Part shown: piece after piece, positions 52,199 to 63,758 of the stretch
How the letters are laid out: each line of letters opens with the position of its first letter
Position numbering within the stretch: the stretch's first letter is position 1
From: Plectosphaerella cucumerina
Taxonomy: Eukaryota > Ascomycota > Sordariomycetes > Glomerellales > Plectosphaerellaceae
DNA length: 64,000 bases
Assembly: GCA_020746995.1 (NCBI GenBank)
Contig: JAGPXD010000002.1
Coordinates: 5,766,001-5,830,000 of the forward strand
Direction: 5' to 3'
Translations under genes and position numbers: made by a program
Notes under the pieces: model-generated
Databases searched by the model: none
Told to the model about the DNA's origin: nothing
The model's input: only the letters and a program-made list of their open reading frames with translations

Positions 52199-53377
52199 CT
52201 ACCCGCGGCTCGCGCTACCGTTCGCTCCTCTGAACGAATACCTCTCCTCCTCACGCCTCCAGAACTCGACCACCTCGTCCAGCTCGGGCCGGTCGTTGGG
52301 GTCTTTCTGCTGGCATCTGTTGGACATGTCGATCCAGGACGAGGGGATATCCTGGCTCCTCTCCGTCCATACCGTGGGGTCCGGGTTCTGCTCCAGCCGC
52401 TCGAATAGCATCCACATGACCCGCCCCAGGCTGAAGACCTCGGCGAGCTCGGCGGCCCGAGGGCATGTCTCGTGCCACTCTGGGAACACGTTCCACTTGG
52501 GATAGCCCCAAGGGAGGTTGACCCTCGTCTGGTCCTCGCGCGGGATGTAGACGATCCTGCGCCTGCCGTTGGCGTCCGGCTCCCCCGTTTCCTCTGCCGC
52601 CTGATCGATCGTCACCTCCTTGGAGTGGGTGAACATGGAGACGCCGCTTTGCTCCCAGTCGATCAGGCGAGTTTCGTCGTCGTCATCGATGAGAGTGTTG
52701 CCCGGCTTGACGTCCATGTGGTATGTCCCGCCGACGCGGTGGGTGTGAAGAAGGCCGGCGGCCATGCCGTGGCACCACCGTGCTTGCTGGGCGAGGGGGA
52801 TGCGCAGGTCGGTCTTGTTGGCCTTAATCACTTGATCGTCGAGCGTCCCCGTTCGCATGACAGGTTGGAGGAACCCGCAAATCCTCTCTCTTCCTGCCTC
52901 GTCGTCGACGACGACCAGTATCTGGGGACAGGGCATGATGTTGCGGTGGGGAGGCATGGCGGCGAGGGCACATATCTCGTGGAGCATCGTGTCCCGCTGA
53001 TGGGCGTGGAAGTCGGGGCCGTGGTCGAGGAAGGCGTTGAAGTCGAAACCCTTGAAGACGTGGTCTATATTGTCCAAGTCCCGAACGACATGTGCCTTGT
53101 TCTTGCCGGGAAAAGTCAGGTGGCTCCGCCGCAGATCGACGAATTTGATCACGCCAAAGGCTCGAGCAAGGCCTTTCTGCTGCAGGCTCTCGACGAATTC
53201 GCACAGGAGGGTGAGCTGGTCCGCATACTCGTAGTAGCGGGCGTGTTTCGTGATGTTCTTGTTCGGGTTGAACAGTGACGAGTTCTTGGGCCACAGTAGG
53301 CCAAGTATGTCGATGGCCATACTGGAGGGCGGCTGGTAGGGCGAGTGTTGGATGGATTGGAAGATGTTGGAAGCCAT
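52199..53377 (-). CDS. Divergent protein-kinase-like protein
   Basis: This is a single exon of 392 residues. The N-terminal 150 residues (MASNIFQSIQHSPYQPPSSM, RRSHLTFPGKNKAHVV) have no obvious glycine loop. The C-terminal part is kinase-like: WCHGMAAGLLHTHRVGG, the catalytic loop YHMDVKPGNTLID (Met for the Arg of HRD; Asp, Lys and Asn kept), a DFG position reading RLIDWEQSG, and a final helix region ELAEVFSLGRVMWMLFERLE with CQQKDPNDRPELDEVVEFW (the conserved Arg of subdomain XI). This is a pattern common in fungal-specific kinase-like families. Loss of Arg and of DFG suggests weak or no RD-type activation. The substrate is unknown. Confidence 0.85.
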   Translation of the reverse strand: MASNIFQSIQHSPYQPPSSMAIDILGLLWPKNSSLFNPNKNITKHARYYEYADQLTLLCEFVESLQQKGLARAFGVIKFVDLRRSHLTFPGKNKAHVVRDLDNIDHVFKGFDFNAFLDHGPDFHAHQRDTMLHEICALAAMPPHRNIMPCPQILVVVDDEAGRERICGFLQPVMRTGTLDDQVIKANKTDLRIPLAQQARWCHGMAAGLLHTHRVGGTYHMDVKPGNTLIDDDDETRLIDWEQSGVSMFTHSKEVTIDQAAEETGEPDANGRRRIVYIPREDQTRVNLPWGYPKWNVFPEWHETCPRAAELAEVFSLGRVMWMLFERLEQNPDPTVWTERSQDIPSSWIDMSNRCQQKDPNDRPELDEVVEFWRREEERYSFRGANGSASRG

Positions 53378-56300
53378 GACGACGGGGCCGTTGAAGCAGT
53401 CGACGACGATTTTATATGCCGGCTAGGTGTTTGCCGACTGTGTGACAGATGACAGGCGATGCCTGGGGAGTCACGAGGGCTGAGTGGCAGCTTCCCGCGG
53501 ATTACAGCAAGGAGAGAGGCCAGCGCTTCCGCCAGCAGGAAATCAGGTCATGGCAGGGCGGCTCTTGACGTGCCCAGAGGTCGGTATGGCAGGTGGCCCC
53601 CAAACGACAGTCGGAAAAGGTGCAAGCAAACAGGAGTCCCTTCCCTTGTAGGATGTTTCGTCGCAAGGCAAGGTATCCTTCGGTCTGATGTAACACAAGA
53701 TCGGGGAGACCAGGGCGTCCGGCGGCAGATGGTGAGCGCAGTATGGGACGGATTTCGGTGAGGAAGAGAGAATGTCACGCTGCACCAACGGACAGATGCT
53801 GTTGGGCGGAGATACAGTAGCGGCCCGAGACGTAAGAGCTGAGGTGGACTTGGTGCGGGCGGTTATATATACCTATACGTAGGTCCGGCGTCGATCGTCG
53901 GTGCAGTCAGCGGGCGTGAGATTTACCAAGGCCTGCCCCCGTCTCACGCCCCCCGGCGCAGCCGTCCTGTCGGAGAAGAGGTACAGCAGTACATACGTAC
54001 TCATGCACGTACTTGTATAGGCATCCCGGGAGGCTAGCTGGGCAGGGCAAGACATTGGGAGGCGCGGAAGGAGAGACAGCAGGGCCGTCGGTCAGTCGGT
54101 CGGTCTGAGGGCCACACACACACACGCGGACACACTCACGCCCTTGTCAGCCCGGCCGGCAAAAAGTGCAAGCCGGTAGGTGTATGTATGATCACACCAC
54201 CCACCCCCCATCACCCTGACTGGGCCAGCAAACATGGCCAGCAAGCGGGCCAGGTACAGGGCAAGGCAAGGCGAGGCAGGGCGGACAGGAGAGGGCAGGA
54301 TGGGAAAGTCACGTCCTATCAGCGTCCGCACGAGTAAGGCACATTATCATCGGGTTAGGCTGGTATTGCCGTGCCCCCGGGGGCAGGCGCCCCGAGGCCG
54401 TGAACCAGAACCAGGCACGTCAGGGGGGGGAGTGGATGGGGAGGGGGGGAGGGTAGGGGGTCCCGCAGAACTTGAACCACCCCCAGAAGGGGGAATGCGA
54501 CAGGACCCTGGGTGTGCCCCTCCACGATGGACGAAAGCACGAAAGGGGTATGCAGGTAGGACAGGACAGGACAGGGCAGGGCAGAACCTCTGAACGGACT
54601 TGAATGGCCGGCCGCGGGGCTGATGGCGGTGGTCCAGCAGCCATGGCGGCGATCGGGGTCCCGCGCTGGGCAGTCAGGCAGTATAGTTGCAGTGCAGGAG
54701 GGGAGGCATGGAGGCATGGAGGGAAGATGCGGAAGGGGCTGCTCTCTGGCTCGTTGGGAGTCGTTGTTGGTGGTGCTCAGTTGCTGTCCCGTCGCCCCTC
54801 GCATGCGCATACCGTCATCGAACTGGGCCGTGACGAACTGGTCCATGTGCGTCGCACCGGGGAGCAATCGTGCAGAGACGCGCTCGGCGGCGCGGCGGGT
54901 GATTGGCCCTGAACCGGGCAGGGAAGAGGGACGGGGCTTGCGCGCGCAGCAGCATGTTGCAGGTCAGCATCGAGTCTGGGGGGAGGGGGGCCAAAGGGGG
55001 CCAAAGGAGGAAGAGAGGGCCGGGGGTTGTGTGCCTACCAGGTAATAGAGAAATGTGACAGGATGGAGAGGGGTCCGGTGTGACTTGGCTGGCGGCGCGC
55101 TGAACGGGCAATCGGGTTTCTTTTTCACGCTGAAAGGGGAAACAGATTGCCAGCAGATGAGGGACGACGCCTTGGACGCCTCTTCCATGACTCGGAGAGG
55201 GCCCGGGGGCCTGGGCGCGAATGGCTGGCTGATTGTCTTGATTGTCGTGCTTGTGTCTGTTGGTGGAGGAAGATGGCCGAGGTGCAGCAAGTGGACGCGA
55301 GGTTGTCCTGGAGTGGCCATGACTGACGGGCTGAGAGGTGAGAGTTGATATGTGTCCCCGTTCCAGCCAGCGCCGACGCGAAATGTGACAAGTCCTGGCT
55401 GGCGAGACCGGACTCGGACGCGGGAGTGACTGGGGTTCAAGTTGTCGGCGACAGGGAAAGGCCTGCTCTGATGTGCTGTCATCTGGTCCGAGGCTTGACC
55501 TTGACCTTGACCAGGATCGCCTTTCGCCTGTCCTGAGACGACCTTGGGAGGTATTTTGGGTACCAAGTCCGAAGAATGTCGAGTGGGCTGAAGTTTGCCC
55601 GCACCCCAGAGACTTGTACCACGGGTCAACTTCCGCCTCTGAATTGGAGCCCCTGCGCGTCAGCCAGCAGCCACTACGGCATCGAGTCCGGGGGCCTGGG
55701 CTCTAGGAAGCGGGTGTACGTACCTGACGGGATGTACATTTACCCATCCTGATCATCCCACCGCTCGATCCGACCCGGCTCTGCGCACGCCGCGCCGAGG
55801 GGGCGATGAGGATCTGGCTCCTCGCCCATCCATCTACCCATCCCATGCATCCATCCATCCCATGATCCATCCGGGGAAATCGGGACGGCGCGCGGCCTCG
55901 GTCGATATGCATGCCGGGTAGAGCCTTTGATGAGATGGCACACACACAGACACACACTTGAGGTCGGGCCCCTGTGCCTGTCTGGTCGAGTCGAGTCGAG
56001 ATCCTTGACCAGAGTGACAATGACAAACATCCGGGCGCCTCGACAAGGAAAAAAGACACCAGACGGGAAGATGGGAATGTTTCGAGGCAAGAGACGCCGA
56101 TCTGCGCTGACGGGGAGGACGGGGAGGACGGGGAGTAGCGGCCGGCGGCCACTAAAACGCGGCGCAGGCGGGGCCCCGGCCCCTGTGGGCCAGAAAGAGG
56201 TCCCTGACACCCTGGCGTGTTCTGCGTGTGCGCGCTAAACCGTGGGCTAAGGCAAGGGATACAGCACCAGGGTTCCGCGGAAGGCACCCGACCCGAGGCC

Positions 56301-59300
56301 TCGACCATGCCTTCCAACTGCCATCTCAGTCTCACTCTACGAGTACGTACCTCCAACCTGAAGAGCAAAGGTACGTACCGCGTGCCTTCTTCTCCGAACC
56401 TCCCGTCCCGTCTGACGATGTGCGCGCGGGATAGACGCAAGAAAAGCAAAGTGTCCATATCTGAGACCGACTTTCCCATGCCTTGCCCCAAAGCGGTGCA
56501 GACATCAGAGCATGGGGGTGGTGCCATGATAAGGCCTCCTCGGGCTGTTCCTGGAAGGAGGAAACTATTGCGACATTCCACTGCCACGCACCACTCGGCG
56601 AGACAACCATGCCATGTCTTGAACATTGATCCAAGGTCCGTGTCCCGGTTGATAGACCGCCCGCCCTTTGTCAAGGGGCTGACTGGCCTGCGTCAGGCCA
56701 GCCTCTCCCGTGTCCACGACGACTTCAGCTAGGTATCCGCGTGGGCATTTTCCTCCCGTGTTTGACAAGACAAGGCTGGCTCGGTCAACTTCAGCCACCG
56801 CTTTCAACCTCTCACCGGTGCGCCACGTCTGATCTCCCTGAACATGCCCCGTGGCGGAGAGCCAATCTGTGTAGACAAATTGAACCCTCACGGCTTCGTG
56901 CCAAGCAGCGCTGAATACTGATGTCTCCGGCCAAGTACGTGTCATGCTGATGCTCGCATGCCCTGCAGTTACTTTCAGAAACAGTTGCCAGGGAACCCCC
57001 ATACCATGACTTACATTGAAGGATCGGAGACAACACCGAGGTTGCCCTCGTTGGCAGTTGGCACTTTGCAGTTGGTTGCCAGTCGGCCCTACCTCCGCAA
57101 CTGAGGCCCCGACTGAAACACACGGCTGGATCCTATCCCACAACCCCAAGGCCACGCACGATCTAAGACAGATCTTGCCCAGGAACGACGACCGGTGAGA
57201 AGCTTTGAGCAGGCCCGCACCCTGCCCGGCTTTGACCTGCATGTAGGTGTCTCAGATGTCGTGAAGGGACCGTCATGGCTCCCGCCAGCCCCCGAGTCGT
57301 GATCCAGCCTGCCTGCGTCCATCAAGACGTCGACGGGCCCTGACCGCCAAGCCAAGCGGAGGGGAATCTGTTGTACGACGACACGAATTCTCCTCTCGCA
57401 GGTCCAGCCGCCCAAGGATGGGAGAGAACAACTGAGACCAGACCTTACGCCCCTTCGCTGGCCAACGCGATGTAGACATGATCCGAGATCCGGTCATCCG
57501 GGGGCTAGCAAATGCCATGTTTGAAAGCGCCGCGCTGAGATATGAGGCGGAAGAGAAGTTCCCTGATATCAAGGTTGGTACGGTGGAATATCGCGAGTGC
57601 ATGCGAGGATCGCTGGTGACCTGAACGAGGCATTATCGGGGCCAAGAGTCTTGGTGACTACAGACAGACACGGGTTGACCAAGCTGGATAGAGGCTGTTC
57701 GCCCTCGCATGCCAAGCAAAGCATTGGATACCATCCTACGATAGATGATCAAACAAGTGTCTGTCCCCATAGGCAGAACTCACGGGCAAGGGGGGATTGC
57801 GTTGTACATGGAGCGCCGATGTACAAGGAGGAGACGGAGCAATATGGATGGAAGGATTCGGTGGAGGTTGAAGTTGACGACGGGACTACGTCTCAAAAGG
57901 CTGTCCGCTGCAACGACGTTGCTGGCCATTGGACGCATCGTCTTTGAGCCCAGCAGATAATAGGCTTGAGGCGAAGTTGTTGGAGCAGCACGCGACCTGA
58001 CAGGGGCTGGGCAAAACCACTGATGAGATGACACATCCGCGGCGATCGGCCTGGGGACATCACTGATGCAGTTGGAGGCCGTTTGCTTCCACCGTGACCT
58101 CAATGGGGTCGCGCCTCTTTGATTTTTCAGGAATCAGATTACCTAATGGCAGGCAGTCATCGAGACCCGACATTCACAGAGTGGCAAGAACGACCAACTG
58201 GTAGGTGCCTCCGAGTCGCAAGGCAGAGGAGGGAAGGCACGATGCACCCTTTAAATCCCTGGCTCTCCCCCCAAGACCTTCCCAAAGCGCCCTAGCCTCC
58301 CAGGCACCACATCGGCTCCCAGTGGACGAACAATTTCCACGCCCGCTGCAATGCAACCCGCCAGCCTTTATCCAAATCTCTCCTTCAACTTCGACAGCCA
58401 GCCAGAGCCCAACCGACTACGAAATCTCAATTGGCCGCACTGATTCGTTCGCCGGCGCTGGGTCCGCATCTGAGGCTTTCGATGGCCCGCAGCAAACATC
58501 TCCATTACCCCCAAACCCATACCCGCCCCGGGCCACAACTCAATCAGGCAGGTGCAGCACCTCTGCCAATAACCGCGACATGGCTCCCATCAACTTGCTC
58601 ATCCATCACGTCCGACTCGCGCATCTCGCCTCGGCTTCTCCAGTCGCCCTCTAGCCTCTATCCCCCCTTGCCAGCTTCCCGTCTGGGCAGAACCCCACCG
58701 CCCTCGGCCGGACCGCCACCCCCGCCAGCGAGCCGTCCCTGACGAGGCTTGAGGGCGTCTTGGCTCGTCAGCCATCGGCACTCGTCGTCCGCTAAGGAAA
58801 GCCACGGCGGACAAGCATTGTCACAAGCCGTCAGCCACCAGGGGCGAGACGGACTACCGACCTCACATCCTCGATGGACATCAAATCTGAACGTCAGACA
58901 AACCGATCAAATAAAAAACTTGGGGCATCGGGCATACAAAGCTGGACCGCGCTGGGTCACGTCAAACTCCATGGCCGCTACCCGTGATAGGAAGCTCAGA
59001 AGAACCAACCGCCCACCATCCGTCATCACGCCAGAGGGGCCCCAGATCGTCCAACGCAACGCTACCAACACAACCCGCCCGTCCCTGTACCTTTCCGCCC
59101 TACGTGACACCACACGCCCCTCTCGGCGGGCCTCCGCTCCAGAGCCTCCCAGCAAGCTTCGACAGAAGTTCCACACCCCGGCGAGGGGCAGGTCACATTG
59201 ACTTCCCGTCATGCTGGTTGCTTTCCGAGTCGGGTAGGTCGATAACGAGCTTCCCCATCTCGCAATCTGCCCTGGGCAGGTCATCAAGGTCACGACATGC

Positions 59301-59471
59301 GGCCGAGGGGGTACCAGACCGCCCTGTGACATGGCGATCCGTATTAATTCGTCGCGTCACCCGCGTCCATCCCACGGCGACCCTTCCTCTCCTCTGTTGC
59401 TACGCTCCAGGCTATCCGCTCCTCCTCCCTAGCTGTCAACACCGTCGTCGTTCGGTATCCTCACAGCAGCC
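53378..59471. other. Six-kilobase gene-poor region with simple repeats
   Basis: No intact gene was recognised. It holds many short simple-sequence tracts: GGACA/GGGCA runs near 54,560-54,590, CATC-type runs at 55,825-55,875, a CA run near 55,940, GTCGA triplet-pentamer runs at 55,985-56,000 and GGGGAGGAC repeats at 56,110-56,135. The frames of 200-320 codons are Arg/Pro/Ser-rich shadows. A short protein-like stretch is described separately. The last few hundred bases should hold the promoter of the peptidase gene. Confidence 0.5.
57436..57947 (+). pseudogene. Possible coding remnant, family unknown
   Basis: Two adjoining plus-strand frames read like real protein rather than GC shadow. Frame 57,436-57,624 contains DVDMIRDPVIRGLANAMFES and YEAEEKFPDIKVGTVEYREC. 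Frame 57,597-57,947 (GTG start) contains GPRVLVTTDRHGLTKLDRG and CVVHGAPMYKEETEQYGWKD followed by SVEVEVDDGTT. They would join by a one-frame change near 57,600. No start, no continuing exons and no family were recognised, so this may be a decayed gene fragment or chance. Confidence 0.25.
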
Positions 59472-61814
59472 ATGGCCAGCCTCCTCCGCGTCCTGACGGT
59501 GGCCGCCGCTGTTGTCGGCTCCGCTGCCATTGAGCCCCCCCGCCCGCCTCACCAGCCTGTCGGCAGCGGCGAGCGCCTCATCACCTTTGAGGAGGCCCTC
59601 AGCGGCTCCTTCGGCGCGAGCTCGCGCGGTGTGAGCTGGATCGCCGGCACCGACGATGGTAGCTACATCTACGCTGACGCCGCCGTCGGCCTGGTCATCG
59701 AGGACATTGTCACCGGTGACTCGGAGACCTTTGTCCCCGCCAGCGCTCTGCCCGAGTACTGGGAGTACTGGATCCGCCCCGATCTGAAGAAGGTGCTGTT
59801 CGCGACCAACTACACCAAGCAGTACCGCTACACCTACTTCGCCGACTACCAGATCCTCGATGTCGCCTCCGGCGAGCTCACCCCTCTCGTCGAGGACCAG
59901 GCCGGCGACATCCAGTACGCCGCCTTCTCCCCCGTCGGCGATGCCATCGCCTTTGTCCGCGGCAACAACCTGTACCTTAACAAGGGCGGCGAGATCTCCC
60001 AGATCACCACCGATGGCGGCCCGGATCTGTTCCACGCCGTTCCTGACTGGGTCTACGAGGAGGAGATCTTCGGCACCACCAGCACCCTCTGGTTCTCGCC
60101 CGACGGCCAGTTCATCGCCTACCTGAGCTTCAACGAGACGGGCGTCGGCACCTTCACCGTGCCCTACTACCTCGCCGGCCAGGAGGTTGCCCCTGAGTAC
60201 CCCGAGGAGCTCGACCTGCGCTACCCCAAGGTCGGCAGCAAGAACCCCACCGTCTCCCTGACCCTCCTCGAGGTCGAGACCGAGGAGTCCACCCCCGTCA
60301 AGCTCGATGCCTTCCCCGCCGACGAGCTCATTATTGGCGAGGTCGCTTGGCTCACTGCCAAGCACAAGAGCGTCGCCTACCGCGCTTTCAACCGCGTTCA
60401 GGACCAGGAGAAGCTCATCCGCGTTGACCTCGAGGATCTCTCGTCCACCCAGATCCGCGAGCGCGACGGCTCCGATGGCTGGCTCGAGCACAACCACGCC
60501 ATCAAGTACGTCGGTGCCATCAACGGCTCCTGCGAGGCCTACTACGTCGACGTCTCGGATGAGTCTGGCTGGAACCACCTGTACCTCCACCCCGTCAAGG
60601 GCGGCGAGCCCATCGCCCTCACCAGCGGCGAGTGGGAGGTCGGTGCGGTCCTCAAGGTTGACCAGGATAGGCGCCTCATCTACTACACCTCGACCGAGCA
60701 CCACAGCACCGAGCGCCACGTCTACTCCGTCTCCTTCTCGGGCAAGAAGACCGCTCTCGTCGACGACACCGTCTCGGCCTACTTCACTGCCTCCTTCTCC
60801 GCAGGTGGCGGCTTCTACATCCTGACCTATCAGGGCCCGAACGTCCCCTACCAGGAGCTGTACGCCGTCAACTCGACCAAGCCCATCCGCACCATCACCG
60901 ACAACGCGGCCCTCATCAGCCGCCTCGAGGAGTACAACCTGCCCAACATCACCTACTTCGAGCTCGAGCACCCCGACGGCTACTCCTTCAACGTCATGCA
61001 GCGCCTGCCCGCCAACTTTGACGCCTCCAAGAAGTACCCCGTCCTGTTCGTCCCCTACGGTGGTCCCGGCGCCCAGGAGGTCCACAAGCGCTTCCAGCCC
61101 ATCAACTGGCGCACCTACCTGGCCTCCGACCCTGAGCTTGAGTACATCCTCTACACTGTCGACAACCGCGGCACCGGCTTCAAGGGTCGCGAGTTCCGCA
61201 ACTACGTGACCAAGCACCTCGGCCGTCTCGAGCCCATTGACCAGATTTGGGCCGCCGAGCAGCTCATCGCTGAGAAGAGCTACATCGATGCTGACCACGT
61301 CGCCATCTTCGGCTGGTCGTATGGTGGCTTCCTGGCCGCCAAGACTGTCGAGGCCGACTCTGGTGTCTTCACCGCCGGTCTCATCGGTGCCCCCGTCTCT
61401 GACTGGCGCTTCTACGACAGCATGTACACTGAGCGATTCATGAAAAAGCTCGAGGACAACGCCGATGGCTACGCCGAGACGGCAGTCCGCAAGCCCGACG
61501 GCTTCAAGAACCTCGCCGGCAAGTCGTGGCTCGGCCACGGCACCGGCGACGACAACGTGCACTACCAGAACGGCGCCGTCCTGATCCGCCTGCTCGTCGA
61601 CGCCGGCGTGTCGCCCCAGAAGTTCGAGTGGGACGCCTACACGGACAACGACCACAGCATTCCCAGCCAGATCCGCACGCCCACCGGCCGCTTCCTCTAC
61701 AAGCAGCTTACCGAGTTCCTCTACAAGGAGAAGAACAGGCCCGCCGAGGCTGACAGGCACCAGTGGAGCAAGAAGTCGACCGACATGCGCGGCGTCTTCC
61801 ACTACGAGGAGTAG
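59472..61814 (+). CDS. dpp4: Secreted dipeptidyl peptidase IV (S9B serine peptidase)
   Basis: It cuts X-Pro or X-Ala dipeptides from the N-terminus of extracellular peptides. It is a single exon of 780 residues. The signal peptide is MASLLRVLTVAAAVVGSAAI. The beta-propeller includes YWEYWIRPDLKKVLFATNYT and the double-glutamate substrate anchor PDWVYEEEIFG. In the alpha/beta-hydrolase domain the nucleophile motif is GWSYGGFLAAKTVEADSG, the Asp is in GTGDDNVHYQNG and the His in YTDNDHSIPS. All three are present. Length fits secreted fungal DPP IV (about 765 in Aspergillus, from memory) rather than a membrane-anchored vacuolar form. Several N-X-T/S sites are present (for example NYTKQ and NETG). 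The fungus may use it for protein digestion outside the cell; pathogens use close relatives on host proteins, but nothing here shows such a role. Confidence 0.96.
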   Translation: MASLLRVLTVAAAVVGSAAIEPPRPPHQPVGSGERLITFEEALSGSFGASSRGVSWIAGTDDGSYIYADAAVGLVIEDIVTGDSETFVPASALPEYWEYWIRPDLKKVLFATNYTKQYRYTYFADYQILDVASGELTPLVEDQAGDIQYAAFSPVGDAIAFVRGNNLYLNKGGEISQITTDGGPDLFHAVPDWVYEEEIFGTTSTLWFSPDGQFIAYLSFNETGVGTFTVPYYLAGQEVAPEYPEELDLRYPKVGSKNPTVSLTLLEVETEESTPVKLDAFPADELIIGEVAWLTAKHKSVAYRAFNRVQDQEKLIRVDLEDLSSTQIRERDGSDGWLEHNHAIKYVGAINGSCEAYYVDVSDESGWNHLYLHPVKGGEPIALTSGEWEVGAVLKVDQDRRLIYYTSTEHHSTERHVYSVSFSGKKTALVDDTVSAYFTASFSAGGGFYILTYQGPNVPYQELYAVNSTKPIRTITDNAALISRLEEYNLPNITYFELEHPDGYSFNVMQRLPANFDASKKYPVLFVPYGGPGAQEVHKRFQPINWRTYLASDPELEYILYTVDNRGTGFKGREFRNYVTKHLGRLEPIDQIWAAEQLIAEKSYIDADHVAIFGWSYGGFLAAKTVEADSGVFTAGLIGAPVSDWRFYDSMYTERFMKKLEDNADGYAETAVRKPDGFKNLAGKSWLGHGTGDDNVHYQNGAVLIRLLVDAGVSPQKFEWDAYTDNDHSIPSQIRTPTGRFLYKQLTEFLYKEKNRPAEADRHQWSKKSTDMRGVFHYEE

Positions 61815-62015
61815 GCGGATATTGTAGTATGATGTGTAGCCTGTAGTTGCAAATGATAATCTTGCGCTCTGAAGAGGTGTTGGAATTGAGGCTGTGATTA
61901 AGGTCCAGTGGGACCGCTCTGTCGCGGTAGTCTGGCAGTCTGCTAACGCCCCGCCGATCTCATTAAATTCGCCACTGTAACATCTTGCCAAACGCAACAC
62001 CAACGCTCGATCGCC

Positions 62016-63758
62016 ATGGCTCCTTTCACGGAACGCTGCCCAACGGAGCTGCTGGCCGCCATCTTGAGCAGCTGTGAGTCACTGGGCGACGTCAAGGCCC
62101 TCATTCTCACATGTCGCCGCATCCACGCTGTCTGGCTCGCCCAAGCACCCCTCATCATCGCGACCATCGGACCCAGGGTCGTGGTCGAGTTTGACACTGC
62201 TCTCATGGCCGTGAGTCTGTCTGCCTCATCGCTGAACCATCGCTCACCTGATTTATAGGCCCGCGCTATTGAAATTGTGCACAAAGCTGAGCTGGCAGGC
62301 GAGCTTCCTCCAGCCATTGATACAAGGACCCTATCTTTCTCCTTCCGCCGGCCCACGCCAGAGGAGCTTGGGGCGGTGGTTGGTCTAGACCACTTTGCCA
62401 AGTGTATCCAGGCACGGTACTGTAGGATATTCGACGCCTCGCAGCACGCGCAGGAGAGGTACTACACTCCCCAGGGGCGGTGGCCTGCAGACCGGAGGCG
62501 TCATGAATGCGACGGAGGGGAATGGAGCCCGGAGGAACCGGAGGGTATGGAGATGTGGACACGACGCTTTCGAGGGGCTGTCTACACGGCGCTGTTGCTG
62601 GGCGCGCTTCTCGCGAGGCCGTACCAAAAACCTTTCGTCAGGGAGAATGCCGAGGGATGGCGGGAGAAGGTTGTTGGTAGGCTGGGGGAGTGGAGGCATA
62701 CTGGTGAATGGAGCGACTTCACGATAGGGGAGGTTGCGTACCTCAGACGGTTCCCCGTGTTTGACTTCATCGACGAAGATGGTGGTCATCAGGGGGCGTT
62801 TGGGGATGTTGGGAGATGGTTCATCGAGTCGACGCTTGAGAGGATCAGGAGGGAGCCAGCTTTGACGGAATGTCCGAGTCGTTCGCTCCCTGGGCCTAGG
62901 GCGCATTGGAAAGGGGGCGCTGACGAGGATGACGACTCGATCTGGGGCGAGGAGCCGCCGGCGGAGGATTTGTTCGAAGGGTTTACTTCGGGGTCCAGGG
63001 CTGAGTGCGAGGGCGTCCTCTGGGTGGTCATGCAGACGGTGCATATGTTCGAGTTTTTCCTCGAGAGCATCGTCGATCATCCGACGGCGCCCTCGCTCGG
63101 CCGGGACACTGACTTCTCCCCTGACGAGGTGCTCGCGATCCACGACGCCACGCATCGCACGGCCAACGTTGTCCTCCTGGGGACCTTCCGCGCCGAGACC
63201 GTCTCCCTCCCCAGCGACCCAGAACAAGGCCGACGCCTTCCCGCCCGGCTAGCCGTTCCCCCGGACCCGGCGCCGAAACCCCACGGCCAGCGCGAGTTCG
63301 CCGATATTCCGGGCACCCTCACCATCATCTACGTCGGCGGCCTCGTCCCCAACATCCTCGACGGCTCCGAGGCCCCTCCGCCCCCTCTCCAGTTCTTCAC
63401 CTACCTCCTCCGCGCGCACTTCAACCTACGCTTCACCCCCGGCACGTTCGAGGTATCGAGAAACACCCGCCAACAGCCCTACAGGCAGTTCAAATGGCGG
63501 GCGGCCCTCTTCGCCAACGGCTTCGACGACGTGCCGAAGCGGACCTGGTTTCGGAAGGACAAGGGCATCGAGAGGCGTTTGCTGGACGTGACGAACGGGA
63601 CGGAGATACTGGAGAAGTATGATGCGTCTGCGGCATCGGAGGCGCGGATGATGGTGTGCGATCCGCGGACGTATGATACGTTCGAGTTCTTCCAGCAGCT
63701 GGGCATCTACGAAGACGAAGATGATTCCGAGAGCGCCACGTCGTCTGGAGGGGAATAG
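62016..63758 (+). CDS. F-box-like fungal protein, function unknown
   Basis: MAPFTERCPTELLAAILSSC opens an F-box-like helix bundle (CESLGDVKALILTCRRIHAV), the part that would bind Skp1. An intron of about 60 nt (GTGAGTCTG to TTTATAG) follows, then ARAIEIVHKAELAGELPPAI and a long C-terminal region with no recognised repeats. It carries TRRFRGAVYTALLLGALLAR, EVAYLRRFPVFDFID and an acidic tail ending EDEDDSESATSSGGE. Fungi have large families of such proteins, in which the C-terminus is variable and probably chooses the substrate for ubiquitination. Adaptor function is inferred from the N-terminus only. The gene starts 201 bp after the peptidase stop on the same strand. Confidence 0.8.

Noticed and set aside
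55703..56674. 323-codon minus-strand frame
   Set aside because: It runs through simple repeats (CATC and GTCGA runs) and has no protein-like segments.
59436..62003. 855-codon open frame on the minus strand
   Set aside because: It is antisense to the dipeptidyl peptidase IV gene, with the same kind of Val/Leu/Gly shadow composition.
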